Origin: Limanda limanda
Taxonomy: Eukaryota > Chordata > Actinopteri > Pleuronectiformes > Pleuronectidae
Length of the DNA: 64,000 nucleotides
Reading direction: 5' to 3'
NCBI RefSeq assembly: GCF_963576545.1
Contig: NC_083654.1
Span: forward strand, 20,681,122-20,745,121
The notes under the pieces were generated by a model. It saw nothing but the letters and a program-made list of their open reading frames with translations, made no database searches and was not told where the DNA came from. The position numbers and the translations under genes were made by a program. Positions 53,181 through 64,000 of this stretch are shown here, one piece after another. Position 1 is the stretch's first letter. Every line of letters starts with the position of its first letter.

Positions 53181-54309
53181 TGTCCTCAACAGGTCTTCGT
53201 TCTCACCGGGAGTCATTCGACATCAGACGTCTTCCCCTCTCTCTCTGCATTTCACAATTTCAGTCGTATTAATAAAAGCTCAGTAAACATCTTTACATCT
53301 TTGCACTGTTTGCAGGTAAAAAGCCAGATTTCAAACCGGAAGCACAAACAGAACAAGTTGTTTTAATCCTTCTCTCCTTTGCTGAACTCACCTGGTTCGT
53401 TCGGTGTGAGCAAGACGGACATTTTGTGCCACAGCTGTTATAATAACTGCTTGGACCGAGGGCTGCGCTGTGTTTTCCAGTGAGAAAACACATTATGAAT
53501 TCATCATGTGCAGATAGTAACCAACCCACTGAGTCAGGCTGAATCATTAAACCAGGAGCGTGAGGATATTCACAGAGGTGAAATGATCGTGATTCACCGC
53601 CAGCGAGCGAGCGGCCATCTGGAGCGTCGGGAGGTTTCCTGCTCCGCTGCTGCAGAACCGGGCCGATGCCGAAGAGGAGGAATGTAAATAGTCACGGGCG
53701 GCGGTTCTTAATCCAGAGGAAGTCTCTCATTATGGGTCACGATTCGCTTCCTCTTTCCGCAATTATGAGTTTATCTAACGGACGTCTGCGGCGCCAACAC
53801 ATTAATGTGGTTTAAAACAATATTTATACGTAAGATTATAAAATGCAGTGAACAGACTCTTGGCATTTGGCAAAGCATTAACTCGATGTTTAATGTCATT
53901 TGCAGCGTCTGATCTTACACGGAGAAGCATCCTGCCATATGCTGCGAGGCCGGGGACACAAACAGTTTCTCTGTTCCAGGATCATCTCAGTGAATTTCAT
54001 TGTCTGTTCAGGTTCACAAATAAAATTTAACTCGGATTTAAATAGAGTGGAAGGCTTGTTTAAAGAATTAAGAAGTTATTGGTCTATTGCTGAACAGGAC
54101 TCAGAAATAACACATGAATCACGTGCACTCAACAGCTTCACTGCAGATAAACCAGGTAGGATGAACACAACGTTTTCCAGCTTCACACAACACACAGACA
54201 ATAAAGAAGTGATTTATATTGTAGGTTTTGATACAAAGGAGTATTTCCACGGGTCAAAACAAGCAGGTTAAATTAACAAGGACACACACACGGAGGATTT
54301 ACAAGTTGA
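53181..54309. other. Unrecognised intronic sequence
   Basis: I see no gene or recognisable repeat. Confidence 0.35.
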
Positions 54310-54440
54310 AGTAACTTCCATCTGCAAGTACGAGTCGTAGGTTTGATTCTCACGGGAGCTGAAGCAACTCGAATCTGTGAGGGTGCATCAAAGTGTCCTT
54401 GAGCAACAAACAAACCCGAAGTCACTTTGGGAGAAAGGCA
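54310..54440 (+). repeat. SINE relic
   Basis: GTAGGTTTGATTCTC resembles the B box of a tRNA-derived promoter, and CATCAAAGTGTCCTTGAGCA is a motif common in fish SINEs. The A box is not visible. Confidence 0.4.
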
Positions 54441-56718
<2,278 letters not shown>

Positions 56719-56867
56719 CGATGACGATGGTGGTGATCTGGTGGCTGCTGGCCCCGTGCTTGTTCCTGACCTCGCAGATGAAGGTGGTGTTCACGGCGTC
56801 GTCCACCTTCCGCACCACCAGCTTGTTCCCGTCCACCACCACCGTGTCGGGCAGAGCGCCGGACGCC
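56719..56867 (-). CDS. nectin2: Nectin exon: second half of third Ig domain
   Basis: The exon has 149 bases between acceptor CTCCAG and donor GTGAGT. It encodes ASGALPDTVVVDGNK, then a VNTTFICEVRNKHG strand and the closing ITTIVIG. The cysteine of FIC pairs with the one in the preceding exon, and NTT is a likely N-glycosylation site. The NTTFIC wording is closest to nectin-2. The exon ends with the first base of a codon, matching the AA that opens the last exon (G+AA gives Glu). Only 410 bp of intron separate it from the exon at 57278. Confidence 0.92.
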
Positions 56868-57024
56868 CTGGAGAGGGAGAGAAAGAACGAGTGAAGAACA
56901 AATAAAGATGGTAAACGAGAGGTGGAGAGTTGGAAAACGTGAAGAAAAGAGACGATTTGTGACAGTGACTAGAGAAACGGCAGACATGTGAACAGCCGCT
57001 CTGTCTCCCGGTTCAATATTCATC

Positions 57025-57105
57025 AAGAAGCACACACACACACACCCACTCCCACACACACCCACACCCACACCCACACCCACACACACACACACACACA
57101 CACAC
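57025..57105 (+). repeat. CA-rich tract in the short nectin intron
   Basis: A CACACC/CACACA tract occupies the middle of the 410-bp intron between 56867 and 57278. Confidence 0.9.
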
Positions 57106-57277
57106 CATCTGTCTAGAGCTTTCATGTTTATCAGAAATTACAAAAAAAAATAGGAAAATCATTAAAGGGAGACAATTGCTTCTGTCGTGATTATGGGAAT
57201 AATTATAAAATCTGTCAGTCTCTGTGTCGGAGGTGAGATGGAGCGACTGGGCGGACGACGGGGGGGGGGGTTCTTAC

Positions 57278-57395
57278 GCGGTCCAGGTCACGTCGGTGGG
57301 CGCCGGGTTGCCGCTGGCCAGACACTGGAGCACGGCGTCCGAGCGGCCGACGTACCAGTTGTTGTCGTAACCCTCGATGGAGACGGAGGGCGGGT
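57278..57395 (-). CDS. nectin2: Nectin exon: first half of third Ig domain (C2-set)
   Basis: The exon has 118 bases between acceptor TTTCAG and donor GTAAGA. Joined to the previous exon it reads YPPSVSIEGYDNNWYVG and continues to VLQCLASGNPAPTDVTWTA. The GYDxNWY motif is a strong nectin signature, and the cysteine of VLQC is the first Ig cysteine. The exon ends in phase 2 (GC), which the first base of the next exon completes to Ala. A third Ig domain split over two short exons is the usual nectin gene structure. Confidence 0.93.
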
Positions 57396-57699
57396 CTGAA
57401 AGAGAGACACAAATAATAGATTTAATATTCAGCGTTTACAATATCAGTATTTTAAAATAAAGTCAGGGATTTAAAGTCTGGACACATCGTTGGTCGTTGG
57501 ATTTAAAATCGGTCGTGGTTTCAGATTGAAGATGATTCAAAGCATTTTTCCTCACGTCAACTTTCTTATTACGTCTATTCTTTGCACTTTTAACTATTTA
57601 ATCTTGTTTTTGAATTGTTTTTTTTTTATCACATCCTGTTTCTTTGCACAGTTTTGAATGGCAGATGGCTTTGAATACCCCACACCCCCATGATCCCAC

Positions 57700-57783
57700 T
57701 TCACCCCCCCCCTCACTGCCGACTACAGACTGTTTATAAAGATGGACGCCGTGACAGCTCCAAAAAAGCAAAGCCAAAGTCCC
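57700..57783 (+). repeat. Left part of a dispersed fish repeat, split by a hAT insertion
   Basis: GACTGTTTATAAAGATGGACG and CAAAGCCAAAGTCCC match the left half of the family whose right half (CCTCCATGTTAGCAGATGGG) resumes at 59051. The hAT element 57784-59050 lies between them. Confidence 0.5.
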
Positions 57784-58105
57784 TTGAGTTTCAACCCTCC
57801 ACTGTGCATTCTTCCATCACATGCACAGATAACTCCCAGCATCCTTCACTCTACAGCAGGGCTATTGAGGCCTGCTGTAGAGTGCAGGACTAGTCAGGTA
57901 AGTTTCAATGATATTACTGATGAAAATATATTAGCATGCTGATTGAGGATTGTTCATCTGTTCATCTAGCCTATTTCCATTCATTTATCCATCAATTGTA
58001 AAATATGTTTACAGACGATTCCAATTGTTTGGCTAACTATTTATATCTCTGGCATTGCATTAGTGTTTTTTTACAAACTTTTTTCTCATCTTATTCTACA
58101 GAACA

Positions 58106-58312
58106 ATGCCACGTGCACTCTCTCATGTGTGGAGACATTTCACCCCATCCAATGTAGAAGGAAAGGCTGTGTACATTTGCAAATACTGTGCAAAGATCTA
58201 TGTTAAGAATGACTCAACGATGCAGAAGCATATAGTCAAGTGCCCAAAGTTTCCTCAGGGCTCAAATCAGCCTATGACACAACAAAATGTTTATATTTAT
58301 GTCTGTATATGA
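58106..58312 (+). CDS. BED-type zinc-finger ORF of the hAT element (copy B)
   Basis: The 68-residue frame is the same length as the one at 20030-20236, with HVWRHF, CKYC and KHIVKC intact and only a few changes (for example T to I after the CxxC). A splice acceptor CTACAG precedes the ATG, and AAG|GTAAAT follows the stop. It is the DNA-binding head of a hAT transposase without the catalytic part. Translation is unproven. Confidence 0.6.
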   Translation: MPRALSHVWRHFTPSNVEGKAVYICKYCAKIYVKNDSTMQKHIVKCPKFPQGSNQPMTQQNVYIYVCI

Positions 58313-58393
58313 CAAGGTAAATACAGTTGGTATAAATTACCCACAACATTTGCAGTTTATTCCCGTTAATTCCCGTATATTCCCGTTAATTCC

Positions 58394-58953
58394 AGGAGCC
58401 TGTGGGCATCACTAAATCTCTGCAAAGCTACGTTCAACCTGTGTTATGTTGTAATCCCGTGTAAATTAGAATGGAATTTAAAGATTAAACAAAAGCAATG
58501 TGTGTGCCAGCATTTGTGTGTAAACATGGAACGCTCATGATTTTCTATTCTCTTGTACAGTTGTGTTTAGGATTCTGTGTCACACTGGATGTTTGGTCAG
58601 AACAAGAAAAGCTTATGTTACATGTTGTTCATGCAACATTCACTCACAGGCATCATTCAAGAGCTTCTCCAGTGGATTCCTACACGGGACGGTAAAAACT
58701 TTATGGATATTTTTTGAGATTCTGGCTGGTTCGACTGTGACGGACGGTCAGTTGTGTTTGTTTGGGAGAAATCAGTTCTGTGTAGAGCTCTGTAATGAAG
58801 CAACAGCCCTAAACACAATGTTGGAAATGTATTGTGTTATTAAAATGTTATCTCCAGTTTGTTATGAAGCTGTGGAGAAAGAAATTAGACTGTGACGGGC
58901 TGACAGCAGTCCAGTTAATGGGAAACACTGCACCATAATAATTATTCTTAGTC
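58394..58953 (+). repeat. 560-bp repeat, copy 1, flanked by perfect 40-bp direct repeats
   Basis: It runs from AGGAGCCTGTGGGCATC to ATTCTTAGTC. The 40 bp at 58354-58393 are repeated exactly at 58954-58993. A frame from 58563 to 58895 is open for 110 codons and aligns with the frame in copy 2 (FEILA, GRNQFCVELCNEATALN, SPVCYEAVE), with one 9-bp in-frame difference. I recognise no protein family. Confidence 0.9.
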
Positions 58954-59050
58954 AGTTTATTCCCGTTAATTCCCGTATATTCCCGTTAATTCCCGTTAAT
59001 TCCCATGGAAAGTTTCCAACTTTGAATATTCCCGGAATTTTGCAACCCTA

Positions 59051-59190
59051 GTCGTAAACCTCCTCCATGTTAGCAGATGGGACATGAACCAAACTAAAAT
59101 CAGAGCACACGTCAAATAAATGTCTCTCAAAGATGAGATCTGTCATTTGATGTAGTTTTCATCACCGTGTCGTCCGATCTCCACAAAGAT
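59051..59190 (+). repeat. Right part of the dispersed fish repeat split by hAT
   Basis: CCTCCTCCATGTTAGCAGATGGG and CTGTCATTTGATGTAG match 660-725. See 57700-57783 for the left part. Confidence 0.5.
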
Positions 59191-59637
59191 CTGGAGTGGA
59201 AACCGTCTGTCAAGGAGCCGTAAGGTAAAGAGATATGTGAGATATGATAGTGAACATGATGACATCTGTCAAAGTGTCACACGTCAATCAGAACCTGAAT
59301 TCACTGCAGGTGTTCGATACGTCCTGAATGTAAAGTGATGTGTGAACCTCGAGTTCCTTCAGCCTCTGAATCAAGGCAGGAGGCAGAAAATCAGTCGCTC
59401 ACTTCTGACAGAGTTTCATATTAAAGTCAAAGCCGAGCAGCAGGAGGAGGAAGTTGAAACGAGCAGAAAACCTTTGTGCTTTTTCTCTCCTTCATGTTTC
59501 TCATGTTAGAAATCTGACAGAGAGAGAGAAGAGAAGAGAAGAGAAGGAGTGAGAGGACGAGAGGTGTGTGTGAGGAGTGACAGGGTGTCAAGGCTGGGAG
59601 AGACAAACAGCAGGAGGGGCGGCCTGTGGTGTTAGAG

Positions 59638-59690
<53 letters not shown>

Positions 59691-59842
59691 TCATGTGTGT
59701 GTGAGTGTGTGCGATGGTGTGTGTTCTTCCTAGAGAGCACTGACCTATAAAGACTGATCTGATTTACACAGCAGACAGGAGACGTGATCCCTCACACCAT
59801 CACTAAACTAACAAACACACACACAGTGAGGACTCAGTGTGT

Positions 59843-59921
<79 letters not shown>

Positions 59922-60511
59922 CTGTTACTTCTCTGTTTGCGGGAGAGAAGAACATGTTTTCATTATTTTTGCAGCATGAAGCAAAGACCTCCCTCCTCTG
60001 CCTCATCGGGTTTTACGCTCCTGATGAAATCTACACGTTTCCTGACGTGCAAGTTCATTTCGGATTTTGTTTTGCATTTTTGCATATTTCTAACACACTT
60101 TCAATACTTTATACCATTTATTATGGGTTATTGACATTCAGAACCTTTCAGTTAAGCCCGTGCCGAAGTTAATGATATGAAACATTTGAAGTAAGCACAA
60201 ATACCAGTGTGTGTGGACACTGGAGGACGGGTTCTTCTGCAGATTTGAAAGGTCAGGAGAAGACACCAAGGAATCAGTGTCCTCACACATATAGAGATAT
60301 TTGCATAAGTCGCTTATACACAAGTGAGATCTCACCGCCTCGTTTGTGCTCCTATGTGAGTCTCTCTACGGTTCAATGTGTGAGTTCTACATGTGCACGA
60401 TGTGTACGCCCACACACACAAACACACACTCTCAATCTGCAGAATCTCTATTTACAGAGAAGCCAGGACATGTGATTTGAGAGACTGATGTGACAGCATG
60501 AATTGATGGGA

Positions 60512-60558
<47 letters not shown>

Positions 60559-60661
60559 TGTAGCCAGGGGTCGTGTGTAGGTACAACATATTCTTACAGT
60601 TATTCCTCATTACTGCTTGCCACAGCTGGACCAGCAGTCTGATTGTGGGTAGGTCTGTGTG

Positions 60662-60692
<31 letters not shown>

Positions 60693-60794
60693 GAGTGCAC
60701 AGTCTATAAAAATTGCAGATTATAAAAAAAGAGGCTGAACAGAAACAATCTGTTCCGTCTTTGCAGCGAGCGGCGGCGAGGTCACCCAGCGGAG
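59191..60794. other. Intronic, with several (GT)n tracts
   Basis: GT tracts lie at 59640-59687, 59846-59920, 60516-60554 and 60655-60690. No exon was recognised. Confidence 0.5.
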
Positions 60795-61344
60795 AGGAGC
60801 CTGTGGGCATCGCTAAATCTCTGCAAAGCTACGCTCAACCTGTGTTATGTTGTAATCCTGTGTAAATTAGAATGGAATTTAAGGATTGAACAAAAGCAAT
60901 GTGTGTGTAAACATGGAACGCTCATGATTTTCTATTCTCTCCTAAACACAACTGTACAAGTTGTGTTAAGGATTCTGTGTCAGACTGGATGTTTGGTCAG
61001 AACAAGAGAAGCTTATGTTACATGTTGTTTATGCAACATTCACTCACAGGCAGCATTCAAGAGCTTCTACGTTGGATTCCTACACGGGATGGTAAAAACT
61101 TTATGGATATTTTTTGAGATTCTGGCTGTGACGGACGGTCAGTTGTGTTTGTTTGGGAGAAATCAGTTCTGTGTAGAGCTCTGTAATGAAGCAACAGCTC
61201 TAAACACAATGTTGGAAATGTATTGTGTTATTAAAATGTTATCTCCAGTTTGTTATGAAGCTGTGGAGAGACAAATTAGACTGTGACCGGCTGACAGCAG
61301 TCCAGTTAATGGGAAACACTGCACCATAATAATCATTCTTAGTC
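60795..61344 (+). repeat. 550-bp repeat, copy 2
   Basis: This is the same block as 58394-58953, in the same orientation 2.4 kb away, without the 40-bp flanking repeats. Near 60945 it has TCCTAAACACAACTGTACAAG where copy 1 is shorter. The shared frame is open from 60903 to 61286. Confidence 0.9.
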
Positions 61345-62053
61345 TGCGGTAAACGATTGACTTACTTGTGATTAATTTCGCTGGTGAATAAATGTTTTAA
61401 AAACAACTTTAACTGAGGAAGATTATTATTCCAACTGTGGTTTCTTGTTCCTAAAACCTCTGCAGCTGAAAAGTGGCAGAACGTCTCGACTCGTATCATC
61501 TAGACATCGGAAGATTTAATCTGCCATGAGAAATAAAGCTGGACCGACACAACTTCTCACTAATGAAGAGCGGACTGTGCGTAAAGTTAATTAGTTATTT
61601 CTGTAAGTGAAGCTAATTGGCTTCATTCTTCTTTGGCTCAAACTAATAAAAGTGTATTAAAAGTTCAGGATTTGTAATCACTTCACATCCTGGTGGTATC
61701 GATCAGGTTCGTTGGCTCCTGTGGATCATTAGAGAAGTGGAGGAAGTCCTGCACGCTCACATATTAAAGAATCTCCTTCTCATCGGAGCCGTCTCACACG
61801 TTGATATACGGAGAACGATGCTCTTTAAATCTGGCAACGTGCCGAAACCTTTTATAGATCCGCGGTAAAGAGTCGGCAGAGAAAAGGCCTGAAGGCTCCA
61901 GATCTGATCTGAGTCTGAAGGTTTTGGCAGTCGGCACTTTTGGATCCAGCCGAGCTATTTGTATCCTTAGTTGGACCCGTGACACATGACAGTGGGAGAG
62001 GTGGTGCAGCGTTTACTGTTTACGCACAAAAACAAATTATGACGTTTAAATAT
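61345..62053. other. Unrecognised intronic sequence
   Basis: Nothing recognisable. Confidence 0.35.
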
Positions 62054-62664
62054 TAGGGATAGGGGGAAAAAATCGATTCAGTTACAAATCGCGATTCTTG
62101 TGAATGACGATTTTAAATCGCCATGCTGCCTCCCAAATCGATTTAAATATATATATTTTTTTAAAACATATTTATTGGTTTATACGGGGGTGGATATATG
62201 GGGGGAGCAACATCACCCCAGAGCATGTTGACCAGCTCTTGTTTTTGCACAAGAATCTAAACATACCCAAGCACTAGCTTTGCATCGGCTACATGCAAAC
62301 AACAATAGCCTACTTCTTGTTTATTTCAAAGTTTATATTTTAAGTAAACTTTTATTCATTCTATTTAATTTACCTTTTATTTATTGTTTAAAAGTAGCCT
62401 AAGTGGCTTACATTTCTTAATCTGTCAGTTTGTGTGCAGTTGACAGGGGCTATACAATAATAGGGAACATTTTTATTTCTTTTCTCTATTGGCTGCCCGG
62501 CAGTCATTAAGTTAATGTTAATATTTGAAATAAAACTTGTAAAGTTCTAAGTGAATTTGACTGTGTTGTATTTGAAGGTATGATTCAACATTTTTCCATG
62601 GTCCAGTATTTAAAAAAAAAAAAATAACCAAAAGAAATCCCAGGAAATCGTAATATCGTCCCTA
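62054..62664 (+). mobile_element. hAT element relic next to a nectin exon (611 bp)
   Basis: It begins TAGGGATAGGGGGAAAAAATCG and ends TCGTCCCTA. Flanks TTAAATAT (62046-62053) and GTAAATAT (62665-62672) match at 7 of 8 bases. Positions 62218-62277 encode PEHVDQLLFLHKNLNIPKH and stop, the last residues of a hAT transposase; 6768-7445 carries a related end. The rest is AT-rich. The element lies inside the nectin intron, its flank only 36 nt from the donor at 62708. Confidence 0.85.
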
Positions 62665-62708
62665 GTAAATATAAAGTGTGTTTGCATCTGTGTGTGTGTG
62701 TTGCTTAC

Positions 62709-63002
62709 ACTCCACGGAGAGTTTAACAGGGTAGACCCACGGCCGCTCCTGCGTCCTCTGCTCCACCATGCAGGTCACCTCCATGCCGTTATCCGTTGCC
62801 GTGGGAACCAGGCGGTATTCGCTGCGCACCGTCACCGTCCCGTCGGGCCCGCTGGTGGTGCTGGTCGAGTGGTTCCCTCCCACCGACGCCAGCCACTTGA
62901 TGGTCGCTGCCGGTTTGCCCTCCGCCGCCTCGCACCGGGCCACCACCACCGACTTGGTGCCGGCCTGGACCGTCACCACCTGGGCTGAGTTCTTAGGCTT
63001 GG
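62709..63002 (-). CDS. nectin2: Nectin exon: second Ig domain (C1-set)
   Basis: The exon encodes about 98 residues, starting within a codon (phase 1) after a polypyrimidine tract and CACAG. It opens with KPKNSAQVVTV. The Ig cysteines are in VVARCEAAEGKP (B strand) and MEVTCMVEQ (F strand), with the core tryptophan in IKWLAS. GTVTVRSEYRLVP is the D-E strand region typical of nectin second domains. NHS is a possible N-glycosylation site. The exon ends at GTG GAG T followed by donor GTAAGC, so the next codon is split (T+AC gives Tyr). In nectins this domain connects the adhesive IgV domain to the membrane-proximal domain and supports lateral dimers. The exon is much richer in GC and CpG than the flanking introns. 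Confidence 0.92.
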
Positions 63003-63423
63003 CTGTGGGGGGGGGGAGAGGGAGAGAGGGAGAGAGGGAGAGACGGGCAGAAGGAAAGAGAGAGAGAGAGATCCAAAAGAAATATGGGAAGATGTGAGAG
63101 GGAGGAGATGATAAGAATCCAGACAGGACACAAGGGATGAGGAGAAGAGAGGAGCAAGAGAAATGGAAGCAGAGGGAGAGAGATGAAAAATAACAGGTGG
63201 TGAGAGAGGAGGAGGAGGAGGAAGAGTAGGAGGAGGAGGAGGAGGAGAGAAGAGGGTTCAATCAGTTTGTTGTGCATATACACCGTGGCATCCTAATGTG
63301 GCTGTACTGAAACCGAGAGGATCAAAAAGACTAGGGACAAAAGTTAAGACCGATCCCGAAGAAATACGAATAGTTTCTAAATGTTTATAAAAAATCGAGT
63401 TACTTTAAGTTTATCGTCATTGT

Positions 63424-63485
<62 letters not shown>

Positions 63486-64000
63486 TGTGTGTTCACTTGA
63501 TTCTCTCAAACAGACTCTAAATACACATTTATACATTAACAAATCAGGATTGAGATACAAACTCTCAACACAAGAAATGCTTCTGTCCGTGTACTGTCCC
63601 TTTAAGAGAGGAAATCACTTCTGAGTTTTTGACTTTGACCTGAAGCTTTTTCATCGTCACAGAATTAAACCCTCAACTGAAGCCAAACCTCCCAAATACC
63701 AGAGATAACAAGGCTTTTACTTTCCAACAGCGACACGCAGCTTCCCTGCTCCCATCACATTAGCTTTGTTAAATCAAAGTGGACTCGTTATATCGAGTGT
63801 CAATGTTCCATGAAAGAGTTCTTATTCTCTCTTAAAAGGAGAAACTCCACCTCGGATACCATCACTCACTCTGGAAATGTCAGTGAATTCCATTATTGTG
63901 TGATGTCAAGTGATTTACTTTCCTCTGGTATCCACTCTTTTGAAACTTCCTTTATTTCAGGATTTGATTTGATAAATTTCTTTCCTTTCAGTGGTTTGTA
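63003..64000 (-). other. Nectin intron upstream of the C1-domain exon
   Basis: The polypyrimidine tract before the acceptor reads as G-rich on the plus strand (63005-63015), followed by GA-rich sequence to 63250. A (GT)n tract is at 63426-63491. No IgV exon was found to 64000. Confidence 0.6.

Larger units (their letters stand above)
57784..59050 (+). mobile_element. Left-truncated BED-finger hAT copy with a 560-bp nested insertion
   Basis: It matches 19517-23584 from TTGAGTTTCAACCC onward, keeps the intron donor CAG|GTAAGT at 57898, the BED frame and the right end TTGCAACCCTA at 59050. The left terminus is missing. At 58394-58953 it holds an unrelated 560-bp block, where the 19.5-kb copy instead holds its repeat array. 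Confidence 0.88.

Overview
This window looks like nuclear DNA of a teleost fish. It is gene-poor, rich in (CA)n/(GT)n and other simple repeats, and carries many fish-type transposon relics, mostly hAT. I see no bacterial-style operon, CRISPR array, rRNA or convincing tRNA gene.

One protein-coding gene is well supported: the 3' half of a nectin cell-adhesion receptor on the minus strand. Four exons were joined by hand and their splice phases agree throughout. They are 62709-63002 (second Ig domain, C1 type), 57278-57395 and 56719-56867 (two halves of the third Ig domain, C2 type) and 28249-28889 (transmembrane segment, cytoplasmic tail and stop). The signal-peptide and IgV exons must lie beyond position 64000. 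The protein ends in AIYV, a nectin-type PDZ ligand that binds afadin. The Ig sequence is closest to nectin-2 as I know the family. The last intron (28890-56718) is 27.8 kb and takes up much of the window.

Layout: 1-28248 is the 3' flank of the gene. It holds a long ATCT tract, three hAT elements with 8-bp target duplications (6768-7445, 15894-16968 and the composite 19517-23584), local duplications and mostly unrecognised single-copy sequence. 28890-56718 is the last intron, with a 700-bp GA-rich minisatellite, a (CT)n tract, a probable solo LTR, three LINE fragments, two minisatellites (42.3 kb and 49.4 kb), truncated hAT copies and long (CA)n tracts. 57396-62708 is an intron with a three-level nested insertion (57.7-59.2 kb), a pair of about 550-bp repeats and a hAT relic only 36 nt inside the intron from a splice donor. 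63003-64000 is upstream intron.

I did not find a new biological system. The features most worth checking are the hairpin-module array inside the hAT at 19.5-23.6 kb, the 560-bp insertion flanked by perfect 40-bp direct repeats at 58.35-58.99 kb, and the strictly alternating two-variant minisatellite at 42.3 kb.
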